From: Chondrus crispus
Taxonomy: Eukaryota; Rhodophyta; Florideophyceae; Gigartinales; Gigartinaceae
Direction of reading: 5' to 3'
Assembly: GCF_000350225.1 (NCBI RefSeq)
Contig: NW_005179212.1
Location: 1 to 64,000 of the forward strand
Length of the DNA: 64,000 nt
Part shown: positions 29,361-39,322 of the stretch, in pieces
Position numbering within the stretch: position 1 is the first letter of the stretch
Layout: each line of letters starts with the position of its first letter
Translations under genes and position numbers: made by a program
Notes under the pieces: model-generated
The model's database searches: none
What the model was told of the DNA's origin: nothing
What the model saw: only the letters and a program-made list of their open reading frames with translations

Positions 29361-29816
29361 TTACTCTCTCTCGTCGCCGTGACTCTCGGTGAGCCCGAGC
29401 CGGAAGCACCGGTCGGCAGTGAACCAAGCTTTCCGGGACAGACGAGCCGTGACGAATGCCAGCACATGGGGCCCGAAGAGAAGTCGGGCCCCGGCGGCAG
29501 AGACGGCCGCCACGACGGGTGCACGATTATCGACCTCTTTGTATCTAATGCGGAAGTATCCATCTCCTACCTGATACCTAACCGCGGATACATCGGAGCG
29601 TCCGGCGTGCTCCCAAAGGGTTGAGAGGTGTTCAGCATTCCTTGAGTCTTCGAAGTCAATGAACGGTCGGTTGACGCGGTGGGACGCCCTTTCACGGACC
29701 TCCTCCCCGTTCTCGCGCCACAGGCCCGCCGAACGACGGGCTGCCTTGGTGGCCATCGCTCGACGAGGGACCTTCCCGCCAGTGGAAGCCCTCGCCGTCT
29801 GCTTGGTCCGAGCCAT
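29361..29816 (-). CDS. Antisense ORF of gypsy B starting with a histone H3 tail mimic
   Basis: ATG at 29816. The first residues, MARTKQTARASTGGKVPRRA and then MATKAARRSAG, follow the canonical H3 tail: 23 of the first 29 residues after Met agree. K4, K14 and K23 are kept, as are R2, T3, Q5, R8, S10, R17, R26 and S28; differences are K9 to Ala, A15 to Val, K18 to Arg, Q19 to Ala, L20 to Met and K27 to Arg. After residue 30 all similarity to H3 stops: there is no histone fold, and the next ~120 residues (for example VRYQVGDGYFRIRYKEVDNR) are unrecognised. The ORF is 151 codons and ends in TAA 75 bp before the neighbouring antisense frame. The likely role is to engage proteins that read or write H3 tails; that is inference. 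The match to the tail itself is unmistakable. Confidence 0.85.
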   Translation of the reverse strand: MARTKQTARASTGGKVPRRAMATKAARRSAGLWRENGEEVRERASHRVNRPFIDFEDSRNAEHLSTLWEHAGRSDVSAVRYQVGDGYFRIRYKEVDNRAPVVAAVSAAGARLLFGPHVLAFVTARLSRKAWFTADRCFRLGLTESHGDERE

Positions 29817-29919
29817 GTCACACAGAGAGTACCGCCCAAAGGACCACAGACCTCTCGTGCGTGGCTCGGAACGCGGCGCGTTTCAACGAAGTCCCGAAAC
29901 GGGAACAACGAGAAACGGA

Positions 29920-30080
29920 GGCTCAGGCGACGCGGAGACCACGCGGCCTGAGGCTCAGACGGCGTCGGACGATTAACGGCCGGAGGCCCGGGAGACGCGG
30001 AGACCACGCGACCCGGGGCTACGGTGACGCTAGACGTAAAAACCACAAGTTCGGGCGACGCGGAGACCACACCGCCCGAA
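29920..30080 (+). repeat. Short tandem repeat upstream of the antisense ORFs
   Basis: A unit containing gacgcggagaccac recurs three times about 65 bp apart (near 29930, 29993 and 30058), with looser similarity between. It lies between the H3-tail ORF start and the 3' LTR, where an antisense promoter would be expected. The rest of 29817-30295 has no recognised feature. Confidence 0.65.
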
Positions 30081-30295
30081 GTTGAGGCTGAAGTGCCGGG
30101 GGCCGCGCGAGAAAGAAACGATGCGAGCGTAGTCGGCGCAAGATGGCGGTGGAGCGGATGAAATAGAAGGGAGCTAGGTTCGGTGGAAGGTGGAGAGACA
30201 GTGGCCGGGGGGGGCCAGAGCGGTCAAGCGAGGAAGCGGGGCCAGTATATTTACGTGCAACGGCAGCCCCGTGGTCGGCCCTGACGAGGGGGTCA

Positions 30296-30563
30296 TGTGA
30301 GATATTTTTAGGGAAATATTTGCATTTTACTGTAGAGGGAGATTTTATTCTGTAGTCCGAGATTTTATTTGAATTTTAGAGAAGCGCACGCGGACGGCCC
30401 GGCGGAATCCGGGCCGGATACGTGGACGCTTCTGGAAGGAATTTCGTAGAAATAAAAGAGAGAGGGTGACGGGCGCTGCGGGGAAGGGGGGACGACACTC
30501 GGCCGACCCTCACCACGGAACGGCACGCTCCCCAAAACCGCCTCCCCCATTTCACCACCAACA
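30296..30563 (+). repeat. 3' LTR of gypsy B
   Basis: 268 bp, two differences from the 5' LTR; followed by the target duplication AATGT at 30564-30568. A short purine-rich run (gacgaggggg) lies just before it, in the polypurine-tract position. Confidence 0.95.
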
Positions 30564-30780
30564 AATGTAGTGCATTCAGGGCCGTTTTATGGAGTTAAAA
30601 ATTTGGAAACTGTAAATCTGGAAGTGATGAACATCATACTGTAATTTCCGGTTTCCAGCTCGTCATCGCTTTTATGGAGACATGGCCTGACGGATAGAAA
30701 TTTGGAACAGTAGTCTCGCGACCTGTGGCGACGACCGCCCCCAACGATCTCTCGTGATCGCTACCACACACCCACGCCTC

Positions 30781-32067
30781 ATGGAGCATCCACGTTTCCA
30801 GAGGCTCCCCGCCCGATGCCACAGAGCGCTGACCGTCCTCCAAAAGAGGTTTCGATTTCGCAGGACGGGCCTGGTGCGTAGTGTACTCACTTCAATTGGG
30901 TGTGCAATAGCTGCGGGTGTGCTTACCGAAATCACCAACGAAGACGGTCGTCGAGGTCGTACAGTGCCTCCTCGCCACAGGTTCGACTTTGCAAAACATG
31001 CAAACGCTTTGGGGGACGAGAAGTTTCGACGGTTGTATCGCCTGTCAAAGGCGCATTTTGAGGAGATACATACACTACTCGAGCCGACACTGCGCAGATC
31101 GCGTTCGCGCAGTGCACCAGTAGCTGCAACGGTGACGCCTCGCGTGATGCTTTGTGTCACTTTAAGGCTGTTAGCAGGGGCTAGCTATTTGGATGTGGGA
31201 TGGCCTTACGGCATATCAAGTGCCACTACGTACCCCATTTTTGACCAAACTTTGACCGCTTTGGATAAATCGTTACCGCGCATGAGGTTCCCTACAACTG
31301 AGGTTGAGTGTAATGAAAGTGCGTCGTTGTTTCAATCGCTCAGACGAAGCCCGTTGCATGGAATTGTTGCCGCGCTTGATGGAATCGCTATAGCGATTAA
31401 ACAACCCAGCCTTTCCGATACTCCTGACCCCCGTAAGTACTACAATCGTAAGCGCTTTTATGCACTTTGCATCCAGGCCGCAGTTACAGCTGACTACAAA
31501 TTTGTGTTTGTTTCTGCAAGGCACGCTGGGAGCACGCATGATTCCACAGCATTCCAAGCTACACTACTTTACGACATTTTACAAAGCGAAACCCTTCCGC
31601 CGTGGGCATGCATTGCAGCGGACGATGCATATGGAAATGGAGGTCATATCCTAACGCCATACAGTGGTAAAAGTCTACCTCAGTGGAAGAGTGGTTTTAA
31701 TTACTACCTTTCGTCATGTAGGGTAACAGTGGAACAAGCCTTCGGAATACTCGTCATGCACTTTGGAATTTTGTGGTCACCGCTCAGGTATCGACTATCC
31801 AAATGTACTTTCATCATAATGGTGTGCTGCAAACTACACAACTTTATTATAGATCGGAAGGCCGACGAATGCTTTGAGGAGATACCAACACACGAGGATA
31901 ACAGGACAAGTGGTTCCCCTGTAGTTTGGACGCAAAACTCACTACACAATGAACAATACGTAACTCGTAATAGGCGAAGGGATAGGAAGGAAGCTTACCT
32001 GCGCCAACGCGTTGCACAAAGGTTGTTTGAATGTGGGTACATACGGCCTAGACCTCGCGATCGCTAA
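30781..32067 (+). CDS. HARBI1-like transposase (DDE_4 nuclease)
   Basis: Intact, 428 residues from ATG 30781 (the frame is open slightly further up to a GTG). The N-terminal half holds the FRRLYRLSKAHFEEIHTLLE segment and a helix-turn-helix-like region. The nuclease core shows IVAALDGIAIAI (Asp ~200), CIAADDAYG (Asp ~281/282) and VTVEQAFGILVMHFGILW (Glu ~319), with KLHNFIID at the end of the domain. These are the DDE residues of PIF/Harbinger nucleases, which cut the element ends and insert at 3-bp targets. All three catalytic residues are present, so the protein may be active. It works with a DNA-binding partner, here probably the minus-strand gene that follows. Confidence 0.85.
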   Translation: MEHPRFQRLPARCHRALTVLQKRFRFRRTGLVRSVLTSIGCAIAAGVLTEITNEDGRRGRTVPPRHRFDFAKHANALGDEKFRRLYRLSKAHFEEIHTLLEPTLRRSRSRSAPVAATVTPRVMLCVTLRLLAGASYLDVGWPYGISSATTYPIFDQTLTALDKSLPRMRFPTTEVECNESASLFQSLRRSPLHGIVAALDGIAIAIKQPSLSDTPDPRKYYNRKRFYALCIQAAVTADYKFVFVSARHAGSTHDSTAFQATLLYDILQSETLPPWACIAADDAYGNGGHILTPYSGKSLPQWKSGFNYYLSSCRVTVEQAFGILVMHFGILWSPLRYRLSKCTFIIMVCCKLHNFIIDRKADECFEEIPTHEDNRTSGSPVVWTQNSLHNEQYVTRNRRRDRKEAYLRQRVAQRLFECGYIRPRPRDR

Positions 32068-32076
32068 GAAATATCA

Positions 32077-33497
32077 TCACACTTGTGAAGTAAGATTCTG
32101 CATCAGACCCTGCACAACTCTTTCGTAAACCTCCCGCTCCTCCGTTGTCTCAGCCTTTTCCATCATATCTTTCGCCTCATTGATGGCAGACAGTAGCTGC
32201 TTTGTCGACCTGCCTTTCGCCTCGACAGCCTCGTACTGCGCTTTATCCCTTTCGGCCTCTTCTGTCGCTCGCGCAACCACCTGCGACATCGGCTGTAAAG
32301 CCGACGACAATGACTCCATTCCCCTAATACTGATCTCGTGCGCTTTGCCCCTGCGCTTTTTTCTGTGCCCGGGTGACACCCCTCTGCTTCCCATAGGTGC
32401 AGAAAAGTCTGCAGGACCGACCCCCTCTCCGACCCCCTCCTCCCTCTGTGCATCACTCTGTAGAGCCCTCGTGGCTAGAGGTTGTAGAAACGGATGACGC
32501 TCGAGAAAGCAAAAAGCGTACATCAGATGCACTTTGCCATATGCGTAGAGCGCGAATCCATCTGGGTCTCCCTGTCCCGATGCTTCAAACCGGGTCACCG
32601 CAGTTCCATAAAGAGACTTGAATTCTCCAAATTTCGGCTTCAATGTCCCCGCCAGTCGCTCGTACTTCCGTTGTCCTGGATCGATCCATATTATGTCGTC
32701 CCGTGTAACCCCACCACACACTGTTGAACAGGGTTCCGGTTTAAAAATTACGTTATTGTACATCGCTGCTATGTAGTCTGACGAAGGATCAATGAACTCT
32801 CCATCGAGCTCGTCACGGGATCGGGGCTCCATCATTTGAGCTCTAGCGACCAGCATACGACTGTCTGCCAACACATGCAACAACCTGCAGTACTCGTTCG
32901 CCTCGAAATCTGGTTGCCTCTGTGTTTCGTCGAAGCTTTCCAGCGTTATCTCGAGATTTGGTTCCCCGACAATGACCTCAGATCCCTCAAAACGAGGCTT
33001 ATCTTCTCTCACCCACTGCAGTTCGTCTTCCCCCGCGCGATTGCGGATGATTTTGACCGCCGTAGATGGCAGTGCTCGTAGTCGACAGTACGTACTATCA
33101 GCGTCGGATTGGTTTGGCCGTTATCGACGTATGGAAGAATTTCGGATATTGATATCTTCCTTTGAACCATCTTAGCTGCCAACACCTTTCCCTTAATCGA
33201 CACTTTGGTGTTTTGTGCTCCGGTGACGTTGATAATTTTTAGACAGGCTTTGAGGACATTATTGTCCAGACAAGCAATCCTAATCGAGTCATGGGCTTGT
33301 TGTAGATCGGATGGAACGCGATCTATTCCCAGCTGATACACTCTGTCCCTTTCTGCCTGTGATGTCTCGTTTCCATCTGCACCTTGCAGCAGGAAATATC
33401 GCACAGGGTCGATTGTTGCGAAGGGTGAATCGATTGGGGGAATGACTGTCGCCATGGTTTCGAGGAAAGCTGGTGTTTCCGTGCTTTCAAATTTCAC
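32077..33497 (-). pseudogene. PIF/Harbinger second protein (Myb/SANT-like partner), frameshifted
   Basis: Two overlapping minus-strand frames (33009-33497 and 32077-33012) form one product of about 470 residues if joined across a shift near 33010-33060. The C-terminal part contains KFGEFKSLYGTAVTRFEASG and LYAYGKVHLMYAFCFLERHP, a pattern I associate with the DNA-binding partner proteins of this superfamily, followed by a basic patch (GHRKKRRGKAHE) and a coiled-coil-rich end. Its stop is 10 bp from that of the nuclease, so the genes converge. If the shift is a sequencing error the element could be autonomous. The family call is moderate. Confidence 0.5.
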
Positions 33498-33545
33498 GGC
33501 GGAGTCTCAGTTTGGGGGCTAGTGCGTTTGTTGCAGTGTTAGGGA

Positions 33546-34290
33546 GTGGATGCGGGCTCCGAGAAGCCAGCAGAGGACAAAGGAGATGGCACGTCGGCAG
33601 CCAGGGAGGACACAGGAGACGGCACGTTGGCGGTTGGTGGGTGGGTTTGCGTGTCGGGAAGTGGATGCCAGCTTCCAGAGAGGACACACGAGGTGAAACT
33701 TTGGGAGTGTGGGCGTGTCAGGGGTGATAGTTGCGGGCTCCTGGCAGGCAGAGAGGACACAGGAGACGGCACTTTAGCGATTGGTGGGTCGGTGTGCGTT
33801 TCAGGAGAGTGAACGCAAGCTGACAGGGAGGCCACACGAGATGGCACTTTCGAGATTTGGGGGGCTTGACGTGTCAGGGATGATAGATGCGGGCTTCCGG
33901 CAGCCAGGGAAGACAAAGGAGACGGCACGTTGGTGGTTGGTGGGTCGGTGTGCGTGTCGATGGAGTCAACGCAAGCTGCCAGGGAGGACACACGAGATGG
34001 CACGTTGGCGGTTTGGGAAGTGTGGGCGTGTCAGGGGTGATAGATTCGGGCTTCCGGCAGCCAGGGAGGACACAGAAGACGGCACGTTGGCCGTTGGCGG
34101 GTCGGTGTGCGTGTCGGTGGAGTCAACGCATGCTGCCAGGGAAAACACACGATATGGCACGTTGGCGGTTTGGGGGGTGTGGGCGTGTCGGGGGACTGGA
34201 TGCAAGCTCTAGGAAGAAAGGAAAGAAAAGGAAGAGGGCACTTTGGCGGTTGGTTGATGTGTGGGCGTGTCGGGAATGATGGCACGTTAG
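33546..34290 (+). repeat. Tandem repeat array, ~80-bp units in ~157-bp higher-order pairs
   Basis: Elements such as gcgggctcc/gcgggcttcc, aggacacaggagacggcac, gttggcggttggtgg and tgtgggcgtgtc recur; the gcgggctt landmark lies near 33551, 33731, 33887 and 34046. Two alternating half-units make up each ~157-bp block. The array lies inside the right end of the Harbinger element, between the second gene's start and the TIR. All frames in it are translations of the repeat and not genes. Confidence 0.8.
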
Positions 34291-34555
34291 CTGTTGGTGC
34301 GTTTCTTCACATGTCCGGAAAAGTATACACGCTCCGGGCAGAAAGGGAAACTGGAAAATACATTACAACAAGTGCTAATCCCTCATTGGGTACCTCGAAT
34401 TTCCAAATCACCAATTTCCGGATATGTATGTCCGTAGAACGGCCCTCAGTGGGCCGAGGCTATTTTACGGTAAGTGCCCACTTGATATCAGGCATGTACG
34501 AAATCGCTCCAAAATTCACTGTTGACTGTGAATTTTGGTGCAATTTCTTGCATTA

Positions 34556-35426
34556 CAGCATCTCCACCGGTACTGAATCAAATAACCAAATACTCAAATA
34601 ATCATATTTTGTCATTTGGTTTCAATTGTACGACTCCCACCGGGCGCATTCAAATGATCAAAAGAGAAAAAACTTACCTCAGAGGCAGAAGGAAAGGTAG
34701 CTCGATGTGGGCAGTGATCATTCAACTCCCCGCCATGTTCGAGAACATCGCGTCGGAAGTTTTTCCATCTCAACATGAGCAAAACAAGAGGGAGCAACTA
34801 CAGCCTTGAAGAAGATTGCGCAGTATCTCGAGGGTGGGTGCGGGCTTCTGAAGATATCATTGTTGGTGCTGAGCAAAAGGGCGCCAAGTTCTTCGCGAAA
34901 GTATGGGAAGATTAGAATGCTCTGAGGCCAGTAAACCTGCTCGCTCGCCCTCTCGAATCGATTAAGACCCGCGTCAAGCAAGTCGTTAAGCTCTGCGTGC
35001 GCTTCTCCGCATGCCACCGGACAATCTTAAGTTCCAAGTCTACGGGCGTGAGTGAGGAAGACATGGTCCGATTGGCTACTGGACTGTTCAACGACGTTAA
35101 GATAAAGCCTTTCCCGCACCCGATCCCCCCATCGCCGAAGGGGTTCATCCTCGCTACTCGAATCCAGAAGGTCCTGGATCAGGTCTTCATTCTCATCCCC
35201 GATGACATCGTTCCACCAACTGCCCTCCATATCCTCTTCAACTTGAGTACGAGCTCGGCTCGTACCAAGAAGTGGTTTGGTGGGCAACGGGTGGGAACAA
35301 CCATATTGGTTTACCAAATGACCAAAATCTACCGTTCCAAAAAAATAGCCCAACCAATTTCTATCAGCCACTTGGCACTTAAATTTGGTTATTTGGTCAT
35401 TTGATCGGACACGGGTGGAGATGCTC
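34556..35426. mobile_element. Non-autonomous PIF/Harbinger-like element with TTA target duplication
   Basis: Ends agcatctccacc (34557-34568) and, in reverse complement, gagcatctccacc at 35426, with further inner similarity (aaataaccaaat). TTA flanks both sides (34553-34555 and 35427-35429). 871 bp. Inside, minus-strand frames 35027-35400 and 34718-35017 have an acidic stretch (DLLDSSSEDEPLRRWGDRVR) like the N terminus of plant-type Harbinger nucleases but no catalytic core. It is a deletion derivative. Confidence 0.65.
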
Positions 35427-35695
35427 TTAGTCAAACTACCCTTCATGCTGGGGAAGTTTGGATAATGGGTGCTATTTGGACAGGAGGTGAGGTACTGACA
35501 AGTAGCAAGTTCGTGGGACAATCACCCTTATGTTACTATTAATTCAAGGGTAGACTCTTTTAAAAATTCAAATCAGCGCGGTGATATAACAACAATGCAC
35601 ATACCTTACATTGGTTCTTATTGTAAAAGTACATCAAATAAAGGCACTTCAAACCTCAATTTTACAATCAAACTCGAGACTCATACAGTCTCAAT
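35427..35695. other. Spacer before the decayed DDE-1 transposase
   Basis: AT-rich, no recognised feature; terminal repeats of the following element were searched for here by eye and not found. Confidence 0.35.
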
Positions 35696-37674
35696 ATGCC
35701 TCCGACGATGACAAAGCTCACCAAGCTTGCCAAAACACGCAACCACCGAGACAGAAAGGCAGCCCAAGCGCGTAACGAAGTTCTCAATCTCCTCCAGTCC
35801 ACCACCCTTCCAACTTCGAAAATCGCGTCCCTCTGCTGCCTCTCTTACGGCACCTGCCGCCGCATCAAGCTTCATCACTAATCAGGAAACGCGTCAGCCC
35901 TCCGCAAAATAATGAATCCATCTTCCAACCGTGCGGGGGCGATATCGCATCTGTCACAACAACAAGAGTCCATGATCGCCGAGCGTGTCATCTACGCTGG
36001 TAAACGTGGTTTCGCTGCCGACATCAACGATTTGAAGAGCCTTATGGCCCAAACAGCTCGCCTGAATCGTCATCCCTATAAAACGGGTCACTCTCAGATG
36101 AAACCGTGCGCCTTTATAGGGCCAAGCACTGCGAGTTATCTCTGCGAAATTACGAAGCAAAAGATCTCACCAAGATCAAGGGAGAGAGATATGAACATGT
36201 CGATCCGTTCTTCAAGATTATTGAGGGAATCGGCGCCGTTTTCCGGGGATTTTGGAGGAAGGCGATCCGATATGGAACCTCGACGAGACCAATGGCGACC
36301 TGGAGTTTGGGAAGCGTATCAAGGTTTTTATGTGACTCTACGACTCACCACGGGGGGTGCAAGCCGGCATCCGCGGGAACGGGTAAGCATGTCACCGCCG
36401 TGGCTGCTGCCTCTGCATCAGGCAGAATTTGTCCACCGTTTTTCATTGTGCAGGGTAAACAGGTGATTTCCAATTGGTTTCAGCCCCTAAATGTTAGTGC
36501 CTATCCTAATGCCAATAGGACGTTGCTGGGAAATTTGGATGCAGAAGGTTGGTTTCGGAATGGGGGAGTAGTGGTCTGCACTGACAAGGGGTCCATGGAT
36601 ATGACGGTTCTTCCACTATTTATCAAACATCTTAATAACTACGTGCGAATGTTTGTGCCATCTGATATTCACTATTTGCTTACGCTGGATGGGCACGGTC
36701 CCTGGAAAGATATGGAATGGGTGGAGGCGTGTGTGGAAAATGAATGTGAAGTCGTCGTTGCCCCAGCTAACACCTCCCACTTCTTACAGCCCTGCGACCA
36801 AGACATTAACAAAACGTTTAATAGTCACATCAGGGCTGTAAGGGATGAGCTAATGAAGCACAAAGTTACTGACACGAAGTCAATTGGGGTCAAATTGATG
36901 TGTGGTGTGCGGGCCTTTGAGGCAGTCACGATGGACAAGTGTGCGATAAGCTTTAGTAAGATCGGCCTTTTTCCCTTCCAGAGGCGGTTCGCGAGGCGTT
37001 TTCAGCATGTTCCGGTTATTGACCTCGTTGAGAGAGAGGACAGCACCACGCCCACCGAGAAAGAGACCAGGGGAGTCGCAAAACAAATTCTAGAATTCGT
37101 CGCTGATCCGTCACGAGCCCTGCAGCGCGTTGCAATTTTACTGCAGAGGGCGACGAGTACTAATTCCATACTACTCAGTTTACGGGGCAGCAACACAGCC
37201 AGTAGTGTGAGCACACATGTATTCGCTACGAATGTTCCCCTTCTCTGCGGTGCACCTGCAGAATACATAACAGTACACAAAGCAATAACCACGCGGAGGG
37301 ATCGACTGGACAAGGAGAAAGCTGACCAGGAGGACAAGAAACGGGAGAAGATACAGAAAGCAGAATTGCTCGCCGCGGGGCAAGAGGCGAAGCGTCTTGA
37401 GAAGCTGAAGAATGCGGCAGAAAAGTGTCGCAAGGCTGAGGTTAAAAGGCTTGAAGCGAGGAAAGAAAGCAAACGGCGCAGGAAAGGAAGCTTGCATCGC
37501 AAGCCGCTGCGCTGGCGAAAAACCAGGCGGTACAGGGCAGGAAACGAGCTGCACGAGACAAAAAAGCAGCAGCGAAGGGACGCAAGGCGGTCAGTGTTGG
37601 CCCAAGCACCCCTCAGAAGGCTTCAGCTTCGGCTTTGGTGGATAACTCGGAGAAAAGGACCCGCTCTCCATTGA
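35696..37674 (+). pseudogene. Decayed DDE-1 (pogo/CENP-B-like) transposase
   Basis: Homology runs through at least three frames. 35696-35881 is a basic helix-turn-helix start, interrupted by TAA (35879-35881); 35912-36100 continues with SHLSQQQESMIAERVIYAGK; then 36106-37674 carries the main part. The first catalytic Asp (NLDETNGD) is read only in a third frame near 36270. The second and third are in the main frame: YLLTLDGHGPW and TSHFLQPCDQDINKTFN. A long charged coiled-coil tail (KLKNAAEKCRKAEVKRLEAR) ends it. It is a different family member from the 10.5-kb copy. Several shifts and stops make it inactive. TIRs were not found. Confidence 0.7.
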
Positions 37675-38180
37675 AGAGGATCTACCCTTTGCGTAAATTC
37701 AGGAGGTCTGGGCAATCTGGCGCTGCTGACACCGAGTAAATAAAACTGTCGAGCTTGTCTTGTTGTCCAAATCACCCCATTACCCATATCTAGAATTGCA
37801 GGAAGATGAGTGGCCATTTGTATACGGGGCAGAAAAAATAGTAGTTTTTAATTTGATTTCAGGGCTTAGTGCCAAATCATTACTTACCTGTCAAATTATT
37901 CCAGCATGAAGGGCACGGCGGCTGTGCCGACTGTTGCTGCCGTGTTCGCACATCGTGAGTTTGGTAAGGCTGCTCTCGCTGTGAGGCTTGATTAATGTTT
38001 GATTTCTTGCACTAGATTTTAGTTGTAATTTCAAGGTTTTCTGTATTGTTCTGCGCAAGCTTCCAAGTGGAAGCTTGGCGGTCATCAAAAGGGAAAGGAA
38101 GGGTGGAGGCGCTAGATCTTTCTCGCATATACTCAACAACTGTGCAACAAGGAAGCTATATATAATAATACAGCAGCATC
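37675..38180. other. Intergenic, nothing recognised
   Basis: Flank between the decayed transposase and the inverted-repeat copy; no gene or repeat recognised. Confidence 0.35.
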
Positions 38181-38420
38181 TAACAGGGGTTTCCGGTAGA
38201 TCGGTTTCTAGTGCAAAGATCGTTCTTTTCTTTAGTTATGTTATAAGCCCACTAAAACGTTACAAAACTATTCCGCAGTCGTTGAAGACACTACACAATA
38301 AGTAATGGGAGCTCCTTAGGGGTTCTGCAAGTATCTTAGCGTCTTCTGCTTGCATTTTGACCCTGGGAGGTCTCTTGGTGCTCTTGTAGCCCTCCCCGTG
38401 ACTGTCACGCCATCACGGTA
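38181..38420 (+). repeat. Dispersed ~240-bp repeat, left copy (inverted relative to 50244-50482)
   Basis: Begins taacaggggtttcc and ends cgccatcacggta. Its reverse complement recurs at 50244-50482 at roughly 93% identity by eye, with one divergent patch in the middle. The outer edge is sharp in both copies, while similarity fades gradually on the inner side. No target duplication was seen. Confidence 0.85.
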
Positions 38421-39322
38421 CCCGATAAATATTTTATATATTCGTTGGTCTCAAGCTCAGGAACTTGCACTTGGAGTCCGTGACGAAGAGTATCACCCCA
38501 GCTCGGAGCCTCACTCAATCCGCCACGCCTCCCACACACCCGCCGGTCATTGTTCGCCGTTGCCATCAGATTCCCCCCGCGACGTTGACTCCCGCGCACG
38601 TCACCTTGCCTCTATGCAACCGCCAGCACACCCCCTTTTTGCCGGCCTCCTGCGAGTCCACGGGCCACAATTAGCCAGCACCATCACCGATGTACAACCC
38701 GTTTCCGTCGCCCGCCAAGCTGTACGCCATCTTAGAATTGCGCTGCCCATGCCATCCCTCTGAGTTCATTTTGAGCACCTCCTCCCCGCCTCTGACGCCC
38801 TCGTTCCGCTTCTCCTGCTGTGCGGCGATCGCGACCAGCTCCAGCGCGAGCCATTGCACGACACTGTCTGCCGCGCAACCGTACACCTCGTCCCTTGTGG
38901 GCACGAACGCAAAGGTGGTGAGGTTGCAGTAGTGCACGTAGGCGGCGCTGCGGCCGGCAGCACGCGTGCAGGGAGTCGCCGAGGCGGACGTCGCTGACGC
39001 CTCACAAGCCCATGATGCCGGCCTTGTTTCCCGTGCCGATGTGGGTGCCGGCCCGGTGCACTCGGCGGCCGTGATCCGCTTCTGGTGGACGTGGCGTACG
39101 CAGCGCGCGACACGGGCGTCGAACTGGCGGCCGCGCAGCGCGACGCTATGTGCATGAAGTTCATTCCTATCACTCCTTTTCGCTTCTTCTATCTCGAACT
39201 TGCCTTCTCTTATTGATTCAGAGAATGCTTTACTTCCTCTATCTTGGCATCAAGCTGCTTCTCTGTCGCATGCTGTGCACACCCAGAGTTTTAACAATCA
39301 CTGTCGTCAGAGTTTTCCATCA
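38421..39322 (-). other. Intergenic; one open minus-strand segment of unknown nature
   Basis: GC-rich 38780-39150. The minus frame 38671 to about 39000 is open and protein-like (VQWLALELVAIAAQQEKRN), and an adjacent frame has THIGTGNKAGIMGL, so this may be another frameshifted gene remnant. I do not recognise the family. Confidence 0.3.

Larger units (their letters stand above)
23276..30563 (+). mobile_element. Complete young Ty3/gypsy LTR retrotransposon B carrying antisense genes
   Basis: Two 268-bp LTRs (23276-23543 and 30296-30563) start TG and end CA and differ at two positions (23400/30420 and 23478/30498). Both flanks show the same 5-bp target duplication AATGT (23271-23275 and 30564-30568). 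Inside are one uninterrupted gag-pol frame on the plus strand and two frames on the minus strand between pol and the 3' LTR. All signs point to a recent, possibly still active insertion. Confidence 0.95.
30579..34445 (+). mobile_element. PIF/Harbinger DNA transposon with TCA target duplication
   Basis: The ends read gggccgttttatgga at 30579 and, in reverse complement from 34445, gggccgttctacgga (13 of 15 identical). Both are flanked by TCA (30576-30578 and 34446-34448), the 3-bp duplication size of PIF/Harbinger. It encodes a HARBI1-like nuclease on the plus strand and, convergently, a second protein on the minus strand, the usual two-gene set of this superfamily. It begins 16 bp after the 3' LTR of gypsy B. 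Confidence 0.8.

Noticed and set aside
29361-29816. A genuine histone H3 gene
   Set aside because: Only the tail is present; the next 120 residues have none of the H3 histone-fold helices, and K9 and K27 are replaced.
33546-34290. Regular repeats that could suggest a CRISPR-like array
   Set aside because: Units are ~80 bp, continuous and mutually similar with no unique spacers; it is a minisatellite inside a eukaryotic transposon.
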